From Micrococcus lacusdianchii (GTDB lineage: Bacteria > Actinomycetota > Actinomycetes > Actinomycetales > Micrococcaceae): a stretch of DNA of 64,000 bases. Both the position numbers and the translations under genes were made by a program. Every line of letters starts with the position of its first letter. The stretch's first letter is position 1. Positions 43,307 through 52,212 of the stretch are shown here, in pieces. The notes beneath the pieces were generated by a model, which worked only from the letters and a program-made list of their open reading frames with translations, did not search any database and was not told where the DNA came from. The DNA is taken from assembly GCF_023155805.1 (NCBI RefSeq), contig NZ_JAKNUW010000006.1, forward strand, positions 1 through 64,000, written 5' to 3'.

Positions 43307-45040
43307 ATGCGCCGGGGGCCGGCGTCGGAAGTTCATCCGGGGGTCAGCCCGACGCCACATGTCCCTCGCCTGCGTGCCCCACCCTGGCTCGGTGAAGCAG
43401 ACCACTACGCCCCTGCCCACTCCGCCTCCCGCCGTTCGGTGCTCGCCGCCGCGTCCGCCGCCGTGCTCGCCCCCGCCGCCCTCGCCGGCCCCGCCGCCGC
43501 CCGTCCGGCCCGCCACACCCCCGGTGGCCTGGCCGCGTCCCGTCTGACGCTGCCGTCCGGCGTCGCCACCGGCGACGTCACCTCGAACTCGGCCGTGCTG
43601 TGGGCGCGCTCGTCCGGCCGTTCGCGCCTGCACGTCACGCTGCGCGCGGTCGACGAGGACGGGAAGGTGCTGCGCGGCCGCTTCGCTCGCGGGCTGACCC
43701 TGCGCTCCGGCTGGGTCGACGGGGCCACCGACCACACCGCGAAGATCCTCGCGGACACGCTGCCCTCCGGCACCCGCTTCGAGGTGACGTACGCGTTCGA
43801 GGACGAGGCCGGCCGCCTGGGCGAGTCGGCCGTGGCCCGCTTCACGACGGCGCCCGGCGCGCGGTTCGGCCGGAAGACCTCCGCCGCCCAGTCCTTCGTG
43901 TGGACCGCGGACACCGCGGGGCAGGGCTACGGCATCAACCCGGAGATCGGCGGCATGCGCGGCTACGCGGCGATGCACGCCACGAAGCCCGACTTCTTCC
44001 TGCACTCCGGCGACACGATCTACGCGGACAACCCCATCCCGGAGACCCTCGAGGTGGCCGGCGAGCCCACCTGGCGCAACCTCGTCACGGAGGAGACGTC
44101 CAAGGTCGCCGAGACGCTGAACGAGTTCCGCGGCCGCCACCGCTACAACATGATGGACGACAACCTCCGCGCCCTGTACGCGGACGTCCCCGTCATCGCC
44201 CAGTGGGACGACCACGAGACGATCAACAACTGGTGGCCGTGCGAGGCCCTCGAGGACCCGCGCTACACCCAGGTCCGTGACGTGGACACGCTGGCCGCCC
44301 GCGCCCGCCGCGCGTGGCAGGAGTACATGCCGATCGCGGACGCGACCGCGCTGCGCCCGCTCCGGCGCCGGGGCGACGGCTTCGCCCCGGCCCGCATCCA
44401 CCGCCGCATCTCCCGCGGCCCCCACCTGGACGTGTTCGCCCTGGACATGCGCACCTTCAAGGGCGAGAACACGCCCGGGCTGGAGCCGCACGAGACGCCG
44501 CTCCTCGGCGAGGAGCAGCTGCAGTGGCTCATCCGCGATCTGAAGGCCTCGACCGCCACGTGGAAGGTGATCGGCAACGACCTGCCGCTGGGCCTCGTGG
44601 TCCCCGACGGGAGGGCCCAGGAGTCGATCTCCAACGCGGACCCGGGCCGCCCGCTGGGCCGCGAGCTCGAGCTGGCGCGCCTGCTCAAGGCGATCAAGGA
44701 CTTGAAGGTCGAGAACGTGGTGTTCCTCACCGGCGACGTGCACTACGCCGCCGCCCACCACTACTCCCCCGAGCGGGCGGCCTTCACGGGCTTCGCCCCC
44801 TTCTGGGAGTTCGTGGCTGGCCCGATCAACGCTGGCTCCTTCGGCCCCAACCCGCTGGACGGCACCTTCGGTCCGCGGGTGGACTTCCACGAGGCCGGTC
44901 CGATCATGGGCTCGCCCCGCTCCGGCGAGCACCAGTACTTCGGCCACGTCGAGATCCCCGCCGACGGCTCGGAGTTCCGGGTCCGGCTGATCAACGCGAA
45001 CGGCCGCACCGTGTACGCGAAGACCCTCACGGCGGCCTGA
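43307..45040 (+). CDS. phoD: PhoD-type alkaline phosphatase with Tat signal (start region possibly frameshifted)
   Basis: The enzyme body is intact: GVATGDVTSNSAVLWAR, HSGDTIYADNP, WDDHETINNWW, FLTGDVHYAAAHHYSPE are PhoD metal-site motifs. A Tat signal SASRRSVLAAASAAVLAP lies at 43428-43481. ATG 43307 is the only usual start in frame but sits in a dyad near the previous gene's end and lacks a ribosome site. A better start, GTG 43392 with a leaderless-type spacing, is in another frame; one more C in the run at 43410-43413 would join it to the signal as MKQTTTPPAHSASRRSV. A possible PHO box precedes it. Exported, phosphate-scavenging enzyme. Confidence 0.85.
   Translation: MRRGPASEVHPGVSPTPHVPRLRAPPWLGEADHYAPAHSASRRSVLAAASAAVLAPAALAGPAAARPARHTPGGLAASRLTLPSGVATGDVTSNSAVLWARSSGRSRLHVTLRAVDEDGKVLRGRFARGLTLRSGWVDGATDHTAKILADTLPSGTRFEVTYAFEDEAGRLGESAVARFTTAPGARFGRKTSAAQSFVWTADTAGQGYGINPEIGGMRGYAAMHATKPDFFLHSGDTIYADNPIPETLEVAGEPTWRNLVTEETSKVAETLNEFRGRHRYNMMDDNLRALYADVPVIAQWDDHETINNWWPCEALEDPRYTQVRDVDTLAARARRAWQEYMPIADATALRPLRRRGDGFAPARIHRRISRGPHLDVFALDMRTFKGENTPGLEPHETPLLGEEQLQWLIRDLKASTATWKVIGNDLPLGLVVPDGRAQESISNADPGRPLGRELELARLLKAIKDLKVENVVFLTGDVHYAAAHHYSPERAAFTGFAPFWEFVAGPINAGSFGPNPLDGTFGPRVDFHEAGPIMGSPRSGEHQYFGHVEIPADGSEFRVRLINANGRTVYAKTLTAA
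43331..43348 (+). promoter_or_regulatory. Possible PHO box of phoD
   Basis: GTTCATC and GGTCAGC start 11 bases apart, resembling the 11-base direct repeats (GTTCACC) bound by PhoP in actinobacteria. The second unit is poor. Confidence 0.3.
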
Positions 45041-45079
45041 GCCGCAGGCCACCCCGTGCACGAGCCTGTCCGGCGGGCC

Positions 45080-45085
45080 TAGCGT
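45080..45085 (+). promoter_or_regulatory. Candidate -10 box, P450 gene
   Basis: TAGCGT gives a leader of about 48 bases; it overlaps the left arm of the hairpin at 45083-45122. Confidence 0.4.
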
Positions 45086-45122
45086 CGACGGCGGCGGACC
45101 GGATGGCCCGCCGCCGTCGACG
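45083..45122 (+). terminator. Hairpin between phoD and the P450 gene
   Basis: Perfect 14-base arms (45083-45096 and 45109-45122) form either the phoD terminator or a leader structure of the P450 mRNA; it ends eight bases before the GGAGG site. Confidence 0.65.
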
Positions 45123-45139
45123 TGTCTCCAGGAGGAACG

Positions 45140-46336
45140 ATGACCGATCTGCACACCCCCGCTCCGGCCCCCGACGGGGCCGTGACCCTGGCCGGCGCCG
45201 ACCCGCGCGCCGCCGGCGATGCCGCCCGCGGCGCCGGTCGGTCGCGCTGCCCGGTGGCCCGGACCGCGGACGGGTCCTGGGTGCTGCTGGGCCACGCGGA
45301 GGTGCGGGGCGCCGCGCTCGACGACGCCGCGTTCTCCTCCGCCGTGTCCGCGCACCTGCAGCTGCCCAACGGGCTGGACGGCGCCGAGCACACGCGGTGG
45401 CGGGCGCTCGTGGACCGCTACTTCACGCCCGCCGAGGTGCAGCGGCTGCGCGGGCCGTTCGAGGACGCCGCGCGCGCGGTGGTGGCGGAGCACCTGGGCC
45501 GCACCGACGCCGTCGCCGAGCTGGGCCGACGCATGGCCGTGCGCCTGATGACCGTGTGGCTGGGCTGGCCGCGTGAGCTCGAGGACGAGCTGCTGGACTG
45601 GATGGAGCAGAACCAGGCCGCCACCCGCTCCGGCGACCCGGCCCGCACGCGCGCCGTGGCGGAGCGGTTCGACGCGATCATCCGATCCGTGGTCGGCCCG
45701 CGCCGCGCGGCAGCCGAGCGCGGTGAGGCCCCTGCGGACCCGGACGTGACCGACCGGCTGATCGCGGACGACTCGCTGGGCCGGCCGCTGACCGACGAGG
45801 AGATCGTGTCCGTGCTGCGCAACTGGACCGCCGGAGACCTCGGCTCCCTCGCCCGCTGCCTGGGCGTCGTCGTGCACCGGATCGCCGAGGACCCCGCCCT
45901 CCAGGAGCGGCTGCGGGCGGGCGTAACCGAGGCGGAGCTGGCCGGCGTCGTCGACGAGTGCCTGCGCGTGGACGACCCGTTCGTGGCCAACCGGCGCGTG
46001 GCCGCCCGCGACGTCACCGTGGCGGGCACGACGATCGCCGCCGGGGAGCGCGTCCTGCTGCACTGGACCGCCGCCAACCGGGACGCGGAGGCCTTCGGCC
46101 CGGACGCGGACGCGTTCGACCCGTCCGGCCATGCCGCGGACAACCTCGTGTGGGGCGTCGGGCGCCACGTCTGCCCGGGTCGGCCGCTCGCCACCCTCGA
46201 GCTGTGCGTGGCCGTCACCGCCCTGCTGGAGGCCACCGGTCAGATCCGCCGGGACGAGGAGCGCCCGGCCGAGCGCGGCGAGCACCCCGTGGGCGGGTGG
46301 CGCCGCCTGCCCGTGCTCCTCGAGCCGGCGGCCTGA
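45140..46336 (+). CDS. Cytochrome P450
   Basis: The 398-residue protein has the heme-thiolate motif WGVGRHVCPGRPLA near residue 345 (Trp where Phe is usual), the K-helix ExxR as ECLR and the I-helix as NWTAGDLGSLARCLG, where the usual AGxxT threonine is absent. Missing the I-helix threonine is seen in peroxide-using or otherwise unusual P450s, so the reaction may not be a standard monooxygenation. No ferredoxin or reductase gene is adjacent. GGAGGAACG before ATG 45140 is a strong ribosome site. Confidence 0.92.
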   Translation: MTDLHTPAPAPDGAVTLAGADPRAAGDAARGAGRSRCPVARTADGSWVLLGHAEVRGAALDDAAFSSAVSAHLQLPNGLDGAEHTRWRALVDRYFTPAEVQRLRGPFEDAARAVVAEHLGRTDAVAELGRRMAVRLMTVWLGWPRELEDELLDWMEQNQAATRSGDPARTRAVAERFDAIIRSVVGPRRAAAERGEAPADPDVTDRLIADDSLGRPLTDEEIVSVLRNWTAGDLGSLARCLGVVVHRIAEDPALQERLRAGVTEAELAGVVDECLRVDDPFVANRRVAARDVTVAGTTIAAGERVLLHWTAANRDAEAFGPDADAFDPSGHAADNLVWGVGRHVCPGRPLATLELCVAVTALLEATGQIRRDEERPAERGEHPVGGWRRLPVLLEPAA

Positions 46337-46363
46337 GGGTTCCGGCCCGCGTCGGGACAGGGG

Positions 46364-47848
46364 TCAGCGGCCCTCGCCCAGCGCCCGGCGGGATCCCGGG
46401 GAGCGCTCGACGGCGTCGCTCATCTCCTCGAGGGTCTTGCCTTTGGTCTCGGCCACGTACTTGAGCACGAACACGAACGAGAGCAGCGCCATGAGGGCGT
46501 ACAGGCCGTACGCGAAGGACAGCCCCACCGCGGCGAGGGCGGGGAAGGTCGTGGACACGACGAAGTTCGCGGCCCACTGGGCCGCGGCCGCCACCGCGAG
46601 CGCGCTGGCGCGGATCCGGTTGGGGAACATCTCGCCCAGCAGGACCCAGGTCAACGGGCCCCACGTGGCGCCGAAGAAGACGACGAACGCGTTGGCGGCG
46701 ATCAGGGCGAGGGTGGACCACGGGGCGCCCAGGCTCACCGCCTCGGTGCCGTCGGCGGCCACCGTGACCGTGGAGAAGGAGAAGCACAGGGCCATGAGGC
46801 CCAGCGAGACGGTCATGCCCAGGGAGCCGACCAGGAGCAGGGGCCGGCGCCCGACCTTGTCCACGAGCATGATGGCCACGATCGTCACCGCGATGTTCGT
46901 GACGGAGGTGAGCACGGTGATCAGGAGGGCGTCCGACTCACCGAACCCGACCGAGCGCCACAGGGTCGTGGAGTAGTAGAAGATCACGTTGATGCCCACG
47001 GCCTGCTGGAACACGGACAGCAGGATGCCGACCCACACGATCGGCTTGAGGCCGAGGGCCGAGCCGCGCAGGTCGGACAGGGACTCACGGCGCTCCGACT
47101 GCACGGAGAGCCGGATGTCCTCGATCACCAGGTTCACCCGGTCCACACCCGTGAAGTCGTGCAGGACGCGGGCGGCCTCGTCGAGGCGGCCGCGGGCCAC
47201 GAGGAAGCGCGGGGACTCCGGCAGACGCAGGGAGAACAGCCCGTAGGCGATGGCGGGGACGGCCTCCGCGAGGAACATCCAGCGCCACGCCTCGAGGCCG
47301 AGCCAGAACTCGTTGGAGGCGCCGCCGGCCAGGCCGGCGAACATTGCGTCGGAGAGCAGGGCCACGAAGATGCCCAGCACGATCGCCAGCTGCTGCATCG
47401 ACCCGAGCCGGCCGCGCACCTGGGCGGGGCTCACCTCGGCGATGTAGGCGGGGGCGATCACGGAGGCGGCGCCGACGCCGAGGCCGCCCACCACGCGCCA
47501 GAGGATGAGGTCCACGACGCCGAAGGCCAGGCCCGACCCCAGGGCCGAGACGAGGAACAGGACGGCGGCCACGACCATGACCGGGACGCGACCGCGCTTG
47601 TTGGCCAGCGGTCCGGCGAACCACGCCCCGAGCGCGCAGCCGAGCAGCGCCGAGGCCACCGCGAAGCCCGTCAGGCCCTTGCCGAGCGCGAACTCCCCCG
47701 CCAGGGCGTCGACGGCACCGTTGATGACGGCGGTGTCGAAGCCGAACAGGAACCCGCCGAGAGCGGCGGCCACGCTGATGCCCACGACCCGACCGGTCAC
47801 CCGCTCCCTCAGGACCGACCGGTCCCCCGTGCCCTGCTGCTCCGCCAT
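46364..47848 (-). CDS. Sugar porter of the major facilitator superfamily
   Basis: The 494-residue protein has twelve membrane helices and the sugar porter signatures: GFLFGFDTAVINGAVDAL, NKRGRVP, RVVGGLGVGAASVIAPAYIA, RLPESPRFLVARGR, QQAVGINVIFYYSTTLW and PNRIRASALAVAAAAQW. It resembles XylE/GalP/IolT-type proton symporters for hexoses, pentoses or inositol. The exact sugar cannot be read from the sequence. It is divergent from the cation symporter gene. Confidence 0.93.
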   Translation of the reverse strand: MAEQQGTGDRSVLRERVTGRVVGISVAAALGGFLFGFDTAVINGAVDALAGEFALGKGLTGFAVASALLGCALGAWFAGPLANKRGRVPVMVVAAVLFLVSALGSGLAFGVVDLILWRVVGGLGVGAASVIAPAYIAEVSPAQVRGRLGSMQQLAIVLGIFVALLSDAMFAGLAGGASNEFWLGLEAWRWMFLAEAVPAIAYGLFSLRLPESPRFLVARGRLDEAARVLHDFTGVDRVNLVIEDIRLSVQSERRESLSDLRGSALGLKPIVWVGILLSVFQQAVGINVIFYYSTTLWRSVGFGESDALLITVLTSVTNIAVTIVAIMLVDKVGRRPLLLVGSLGMTVSLGLMALCFSFSTVTVAADGTEAVSLGAPWSTLALIAANAFVVFFGATWGPLTWVLLGEMFPNRIRASALAVAAAAQWAANFVVSTTFPALAAVGLSFAYGLYALMALLSFVFVLKYVAETKGKTLEEMSDAVERSPGSRRALGEGR

Positions 47849-48012
47849 CTGCGCGCTCCCGTCTCCTGTGATCGGCGCGATCCCCGGTGGGCGCAGCCGT
47901 CCGCCGAGTGTGGACGGTGCCCGCGCCCCGCGCAACCCTGACGCGCAGCCGGCGCCCGGAGCCGCCGCGCGGTGCGGGAGCGGCAGGGACCAGGAGGGGG
48001 CCCGCCACGACC

Positions 48013-48018
48013 TAGGGT
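48013..48018 (+). promoter_or_regulatory. -10 box of a leaderless promoter, dicarboxylate symporter
   Basis: TAGGGT ends seven bases before the ATG at 48026. Confidence 0.5.
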
Positions 48019-48025
48019 GGAGCGC

Positions 48026-49321
48026 ATGTCCTCCGCGGTCCCCCCGTCCCATCCCCCCGTCTCCCCCGCACCGTCCGAGGGCGGCGTCGCCTCCGACCCG
48101 CGCCGTCCCCGCATCGGACTGCTGCCCCGCATCCTCGTCGCCATCGCCCTGGGTGTGGCGGTCGGCCTCGTGTCTCCCGACTGGCTCGCGCGCCTGGCGG
48201 TGACGTTCACCTCCCTCTTCAGCGCGTTCCTCGGGTTCATCGTCCCCGTGCTGATCGTGGCCCTCGTGGCCCCCGCGATCGCGGAGCTCGGCCGGGGTGC
48301 CGGCCGGTGGCTCGGCCTCACGGCCAGCATCGCCTACCTCTCCACGGTCCTCGGCGGCTTCCTGAGCCTGGCGGTCGCGGTCGCCCTGTTCCCCCGCATC
48401 CTCACGCCGGGGTCGATCGGTGGCGTCACCGACCCGTCCGAGGCCACGGCCGCTCCCTTCTTCGAGGTCGAGATGGGCCCGCCGTTCGGCGTCATGACGG
48501 CACTGCTGCTGGCGTTCGTGCTGGGCATCGGCATGACCCTCATCCCGCGCGGCGTGATGCAGCGGGGCTTCGAGGAGCTGCGCACCGTCATCGAGCGCGT
48601 GGTCTCGGGGCTGATCGTGCCCCTGCTGCCGGTCTACATCTTCGGGATCTTCCTGGCGATGGCGGCCGCGGGCGAGGTGTTCACCGTGATCGCCACGTTC
48701 CTGGGCGTCATTCTGATCGTCTTCGCGCTGACCGTGGTCCTGCTCCTCCTCCAGTTCCTCGTGGCCGGCGCGGTCAGCAGGCGCAATCCCCTCCGCGCCC
48801 TGAGGACCATGCTCCCCGCCTACGCCACGGCGCTCGGCACCTCGTCCTCCGCCGCCACCATCCCCGTGACCCTGCGCCAGGTGACGGCCCTGGGCGTGCG
48901 CGGTCCGATCGCCTCGTTCGTGGTCCCGCTCGCGGCCACGATCCATCTGGCCGGCTCCACGGTGAAGATCGTGGCGTTCTCCACGGCGGTGATCATCCTC
49001 TCGGGCGGCGCAGTGGACGTGCCGCTGATGGTGGGCTTCATCTTCATGCTCGGCATCACGATGGTGGCGGCGCCCGGCGTGCCCGGCGGCGCGATCGTGG
49101 CCGCCTCCGGTCTGCTGTCCACCATGCTCGGATTCACGGAGCCGATGGTGGCGCTCATGGTGGCCACCTACATCGCCATCGACTCGTTCGGCACCGCCAC
49201 GAACGTCACCGGCGACGGCGCGATCGCGCTGGTCATGGACCGGATCGCGGGCGACCGGATCACCGGGCACGGCGGCCTGGAGGCCGACGCCGGCGCCCGC
49301 GCGGAGGACGCACACGCCTGA
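48026..49321 (+). CDS. Dicarboxylate/amino acid:cation symporter
   Basis: The 431-residue membrane protein belongs to the DAACS family (GltP, DctA). Diagnostic segments are the serine-rich reentrant loop TALGTSSSAATIPVTLRQV, the GAPGVPGG-like turn (AAPGVPGGAIVAASG) and the substrate-site region YIAIDSFGTATNVTGDGAIA. It imports glutamate, aspartate, serine or C4-dicarboxylates with sodium or protons. Start fixed by a leaderless promoter. Confidence 0.93.
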   Translation: MSSAVPPSHPPVSPAPSEGGVASDPRRPRIGLLPRILVAIALGVAVGLVSPDWLARLAVTFTSLFSAFLGFIVPVLIVALVAPAIAELGRGAGRWLGLTASIAYLSTVLGGFLSLAVAVALFPRILTPGSIGGVTDPSEATAAPFFEVEMGPPFGVMTALLLAFVLGIGMTLIPRGVMQRGFEELRTVIERVVSGLIVPLLPVYIFGIFLAMAAAGEVFTVIATFLGVILIVFALTVVLLLLQFLVAGAVSRRNPLRALRTMLPAYATALGTSSSAATIPVTLRQVTALGVRGPIASFVVPLAATIHLAGSTVKIVAFSTAVIILSGGAVDVPLMVGFIFMLGITMVAAPGVPGGAIVAASGLLSTMLGFTEPMVALMVATYIAIDSFGTATNVTGDGAIALVMDRIAGDRITGHGGLEADAGARAEDAHA

Positions 49322-49340
49322 CTCCGGGGATGATGGCCTG

Positions 49341-51092
49341 ATGTTCATCGTCCTCGGCCCCGCGCCCGACGCCGGCCCGGGCACCTGGTGCGCGGTCCCG
49401 GCGGAGGCCGACGCGCCCGCGGGGCTGCCGCAGGCACCCGCCCCGGTGACGTTCCCGCGGGAGGCCGTGGCCGACGTCGTGCGCGCCCTTCCGGAGCGGC
49501 TCGGTGTGGAGCCGTCCGGTGTGCGCTGGGTGCTGGCGTCCGTGGCGGAGGAGTACCCCCGGTGGCTGCGGGCGGGTGTGCGCGTGGACGCCGTGCGGGA
49601 TCTGTCCCTGGGGCAGCGCATCCTGCTCCGGGCCGCCGCGGCCGGGGCCGTGGAGTACCGGCCCGTGGTGGAGCTTCCCGTGCAGGAGCCGCAGGGCGAC
49701 GCGCCCGCCCCGGCGCCGCCCGCGGTCCAGGGCACGATGTTCGACCTGCCGACCGAGGAGGCGGCCGCCACGCCCGACGCGCGGGCCCTGGCCGCCGAGC
49801 TGGCGGCCCAGCACTGCGCCGTGACGGTGTCCGCCCACCCGGCACGACTGCGCCTGCTGCTGGCCGCGGAGTCCCAGGGGGCGATCGTGGCCGCGGAGAT
49901 GCACCGGGCGGGGCTGCCGTGGCGCGCCGACCTGCACGACGCGCGCCTGACCGAGCGCCTGGGCCCTCGCCCCGCCGAGGGAGAACGGCCGGCCCGGCTG
50001 GAGGCGCTCGCCGAGCAGGTGGCGTCCGACCTCGGCTCCCCCGGACTGAACCCGGACTCCCAGAAGGACCTGCTGCGCGCCCTCCAGACCGCCGGGGTCA
50101 CGGTGGACTCCACGCGCCAGCACGAGCTGCAGGCGTGGGCCGCGCGCGGCGGCGGGGCCCAGGCGGAGGCACGGACGGCGCGGATCGCCGCGCTGCTCGA
50201 GTACAAGGCCCTGTACCGCCTGTGGACCGCCAACGGCTGGCACTGGATCGACACCTGGGTGCGGGACGGACGCTTCCACGCCGCCTACCTGGTGGGCGGC
50301 GTGGTCACCGGGCGGTGGGCGGCCCACGGCGGCGGGGCCATGCAGGTGCCGGCGGTGGTGCGGGACGCGGTCCGGGCCGACGCCGGCCACCTCCTCACCG
50401 TGGCGGACGCCTCCCAGGTGGAGCCGCGGATCCTCGCGGCCATGGCACAGGACGCCGCCCTCGCCGCCGCCGGCTCCACCCCGGACCTGTACCGGGAGGT
50501 GGCGGAGCAGGGCCGCTCCGCGGGCACCGCCCTGGATGACCGCTCCCGCGCCAAGGTGACCCTCCTGGGCGCCATGTACGGGGCCACCACCGGGGACTCC
50601 GCGGCGCTGCTGCCGCACCTGCGTCGGCTCTACCCCGCCGCCCTGGCCCTGCTGGAGCAGGCCGCTGCGGCCGGCGAGGCCGGGCGTCCGGTGGCGACGT
50701 GGCTGGGCCGGTTCTCCCCTGCGCCGGAGCCGCGGTGGCTCGAGGCGGTGGCCGACCGCTCCACCCGTCAGGCCGAGTCGCGGGCGGGCATGCTGCGCCG
50801 CTCGGCCGGGCGCTTCACCCGCAACTTCGTGGTGCAGGGCACCGCGGCGGAGTGGGCGCTGTGCTGGATGGGTGGGATCCGGCGTCGCCTGCGGACGGCC
50901 GGGGCGCGGACGGAGCTGGTCTTCTTCGTGCACGACGAGGTGGTCCTGCACGGTCCTGCGGACGAGGCGTCGGCCGTGGCCGCCGCCGTGCGGGATGCCG
51001 CCGCGGAGGCGGGCCGGCTGCTCTTCGGCGACGCGCCGGTGGACTTCCCGCTGACGGTGACCCAGACGGAGTCCTACGCCGACGCGAAGTGA
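49341..51092 (+). CDS. Stand-alone family-A DNA polymerase with degenerate exonuclease-like N-terminus
   Basis: The 583-residue protein corresponds to the actinobacterial 'bifunctional 3'-5' exonuclease/DNA polymerase'. The C-terminal half has PolA-type motifs: motif A as VADASQVEPRILA (DYSQIELR in Pol I), motif B as RSRAKVTLLGAMYG (Phe of the O-helix replaced by Leu) and motif C as FFVHDEVVL. The N-terminal 170 residues lack clear DEDD exonuclease residues. Catalytic Asp residues of motifs A and C remain, so it is probably active, with unusual nucleotide selection. Biological role unknown. Confidence 0.88.
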   Translation: MFIVLGPAPDAGPGTWCAVPAEADAPAGLPQAPAPVTFPREAVADVVRALPERLGVEPSGVRWVLASVAEEYPRWLRAGVRVDAVRDLSLGQRILLRAAAAGAVEYRPVVELPVQEPQGDAPAPAPPAVQGTMFDLPTEEAAATPDARALAAELAAQHCAVTVSAHPARLRLLLAAESQGAIVAAEMHRAGLPWRADLHDARLTERLGPRPAEGERPARLEALAEQVASDLGSPGLNPDSQKDLLRALQTAGVTVDSTRQHELQAWAARGGGAQAEARTARIAALLEYKALYRLWTANGWHWIDTWVRDGRFHAAYLVGGVVTGRWAAHGGGAMQVPAVVRDAVRADAGHLLTVADASQVEPRILAAMAQDAALAAAGSTPDLYREVAEQGRSAGTALDDRSRAKVTLLGAMYGATTGDSAALLPHLRRLYPAALALLEQAAAAGEAGRPVATWLGRFSPAPEPRWLEAVADRSTRQAESRAGMLRRSAGRFTRNFVVQGTAAEWALCWMGGIRRRLRTAGARTELVFFVHDEVVLHGPADEASAVAAAVRDAAAEAGRLLFGDAPVDFPLTVTQTESYADAK

Positions 51093-51100
51093 CCCACCGG

Positions 51101-51124
51101 CGGACGCGTTCCGCGGAGCGTCCG
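51101..51124. terminator. Short terminator between convergent genes
   Basis: Seven-base arms CGGACGC/GCGTCCG lie between the polymerase stop and the end of the acetyltransferase gene. Confidence 0.5.
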
Positions 51125-51132
51125 GGGAGCGC

Positions 51133-52152
51133 TCAGCCGCCGAAGCGCACGAAGGCCCGGCCCGGAAACCGGCCGTCCCGGATCTCGCGGAAGCCTGCGG
51201 CCTCGTAGAAGGCGCGCTGGCCGGGCTCGGCGTCCGTGATGAGCACGTGCTGGCGGACGTGGGCGTAGGGCGCGAACACGCGGCGCAGCAGCTCCGAGGC
51301 AATCCCCTGCCGGCGGTGGGCCGGGTCCACGAGCACGTCCTGCAGATACGCGATCGTGTGGCCGTCCGAGACGACCCGGGCCAGTCCCACCAGAGCGTCG
51401 CCGGCCCACGCGGTCACCACAGGGGAGGACCCGGCGACCCCCGCGGCGAGCGTCTCCATGTCCTGCGTGTAGGCGCTCCAGCCGACCGCGTCGTAGAGCC
51501 GACGCAGGTCATCGGCCGCCGGGACCTCGCCTTCACGGAAGGCGACATCCGGGGGCGGGGGCGGGACGGCGTCGTCATCGGGGGCGGAGGTGCTTGCCGC
51601 CTCCCACTGGCTGCGCAGCAGGCCGAGGCGGACCGAGTCCCAGCGCCGCCCGTCCCAGGCGCGGGCCTCGGGGACGCGGGCGACGGGCGTGTACCCCGCA
51701 TGCTGGGCGCAGGCCACCATGCGCTCGTTGCCGGACCACGAGGTCAGGGTGATCAGGTGCGCATCGGTCTCCGCGAAGGTCGCGTCCGTCCACGCCGCCA
51801 GCGCACGGCGTCCGATCCCCCGCCCCCAGCGTGACGGGTCGAACAGCAAGATCCCCAGCTCCCACCAGCCTCCGCCGGCGGGGGCCTCCTCATACCGGGT
51901 CACCAGACCCACGGGCGCGCCGTCCACGGTGACGATCCGCCGGTGCCGGTCCTCGACATGCCGGGCGTGCGCGGCCGCGAAGGTGTCCCGGTCCGGGACC
52001 TGCGTGTCCGCTGCGTGGAAGTACGGGGCGTCCCAGCGCTTCCACTCCGGGTCCGGCGTCCCGTGCAGCCAGCGCCAGAGGAACTCGTCGTCCTCGGCCG
52101 CCAGGGCGCGCAGATCGACGGCTGGCTCGGGCGAGGCGGGGACGGTCTCCAT
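51133..52152 (-). CDS. Fusion of two GNAT acetyltransferase domains
   Basis: The 339-residue protein consists of a RimJ/RimL-type domain (residues 10-180; acetyl-CoA loop SRWGRGIGRRAL and later LTSWSGNERMVACAQHAGYT) and a second smaller GNAT domain (residues 200-339; YLQDVLVDPAHRRQGIASEL and GQRAFYEAAGFREI), joined by a Pro/Asp linker. Both acetyl-CoA-binding loops (R/Q-x-x-G-x-G/A) look intact. Substrates are unknown; the first domain resembles enzymes that modify amines or antibiotics. Confidence 0.88.
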   Translation of the reverse strand: METVPASPEPAVDLRALAAEDDEFLWRWLHGTPDPEWKRWDAPYFHAADTQVPDRDTFAAAHARHVEDRHRRIVTVDGAPVGLVTRYEEAPAGGGWWELGILLFDPSRWGRGIGRRALAAWTDATFAETDAHLITLTSWSGNERMVACAQHAGYTPVARVPEARAWDGRRWDSVRLGLLRSQWEAASTSAPDDDAVPPPPPDVAFREGEVPAADDLRRLYDAVGWSAYTQDMETLAAGVAGSSPVVTAWAGDALVGLARVVSDGHTIAYLQDVLVDPAHRRQGIASELLRRVFAPYAHVRQHVLITDAEPGQRAFYEAAGFREIRDGRFPGRAFVRFGG

Positions 52153-52212
52153 CCGCTCATCCTGCCCACGGGCGCGCCCCGGGGCAACGGCGGGTCCGAC
52201 CGGCCGGCCGGG

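Noticed and set aside
41645-46285. A 1546-codon open frame on the minus strand
   Set aside because: It runs antisense through nadC, the cysteine desulfurase, phoD and P450, has no recognisable domain and arises because stop codons are rare on the other strand of very GC-rich genes.
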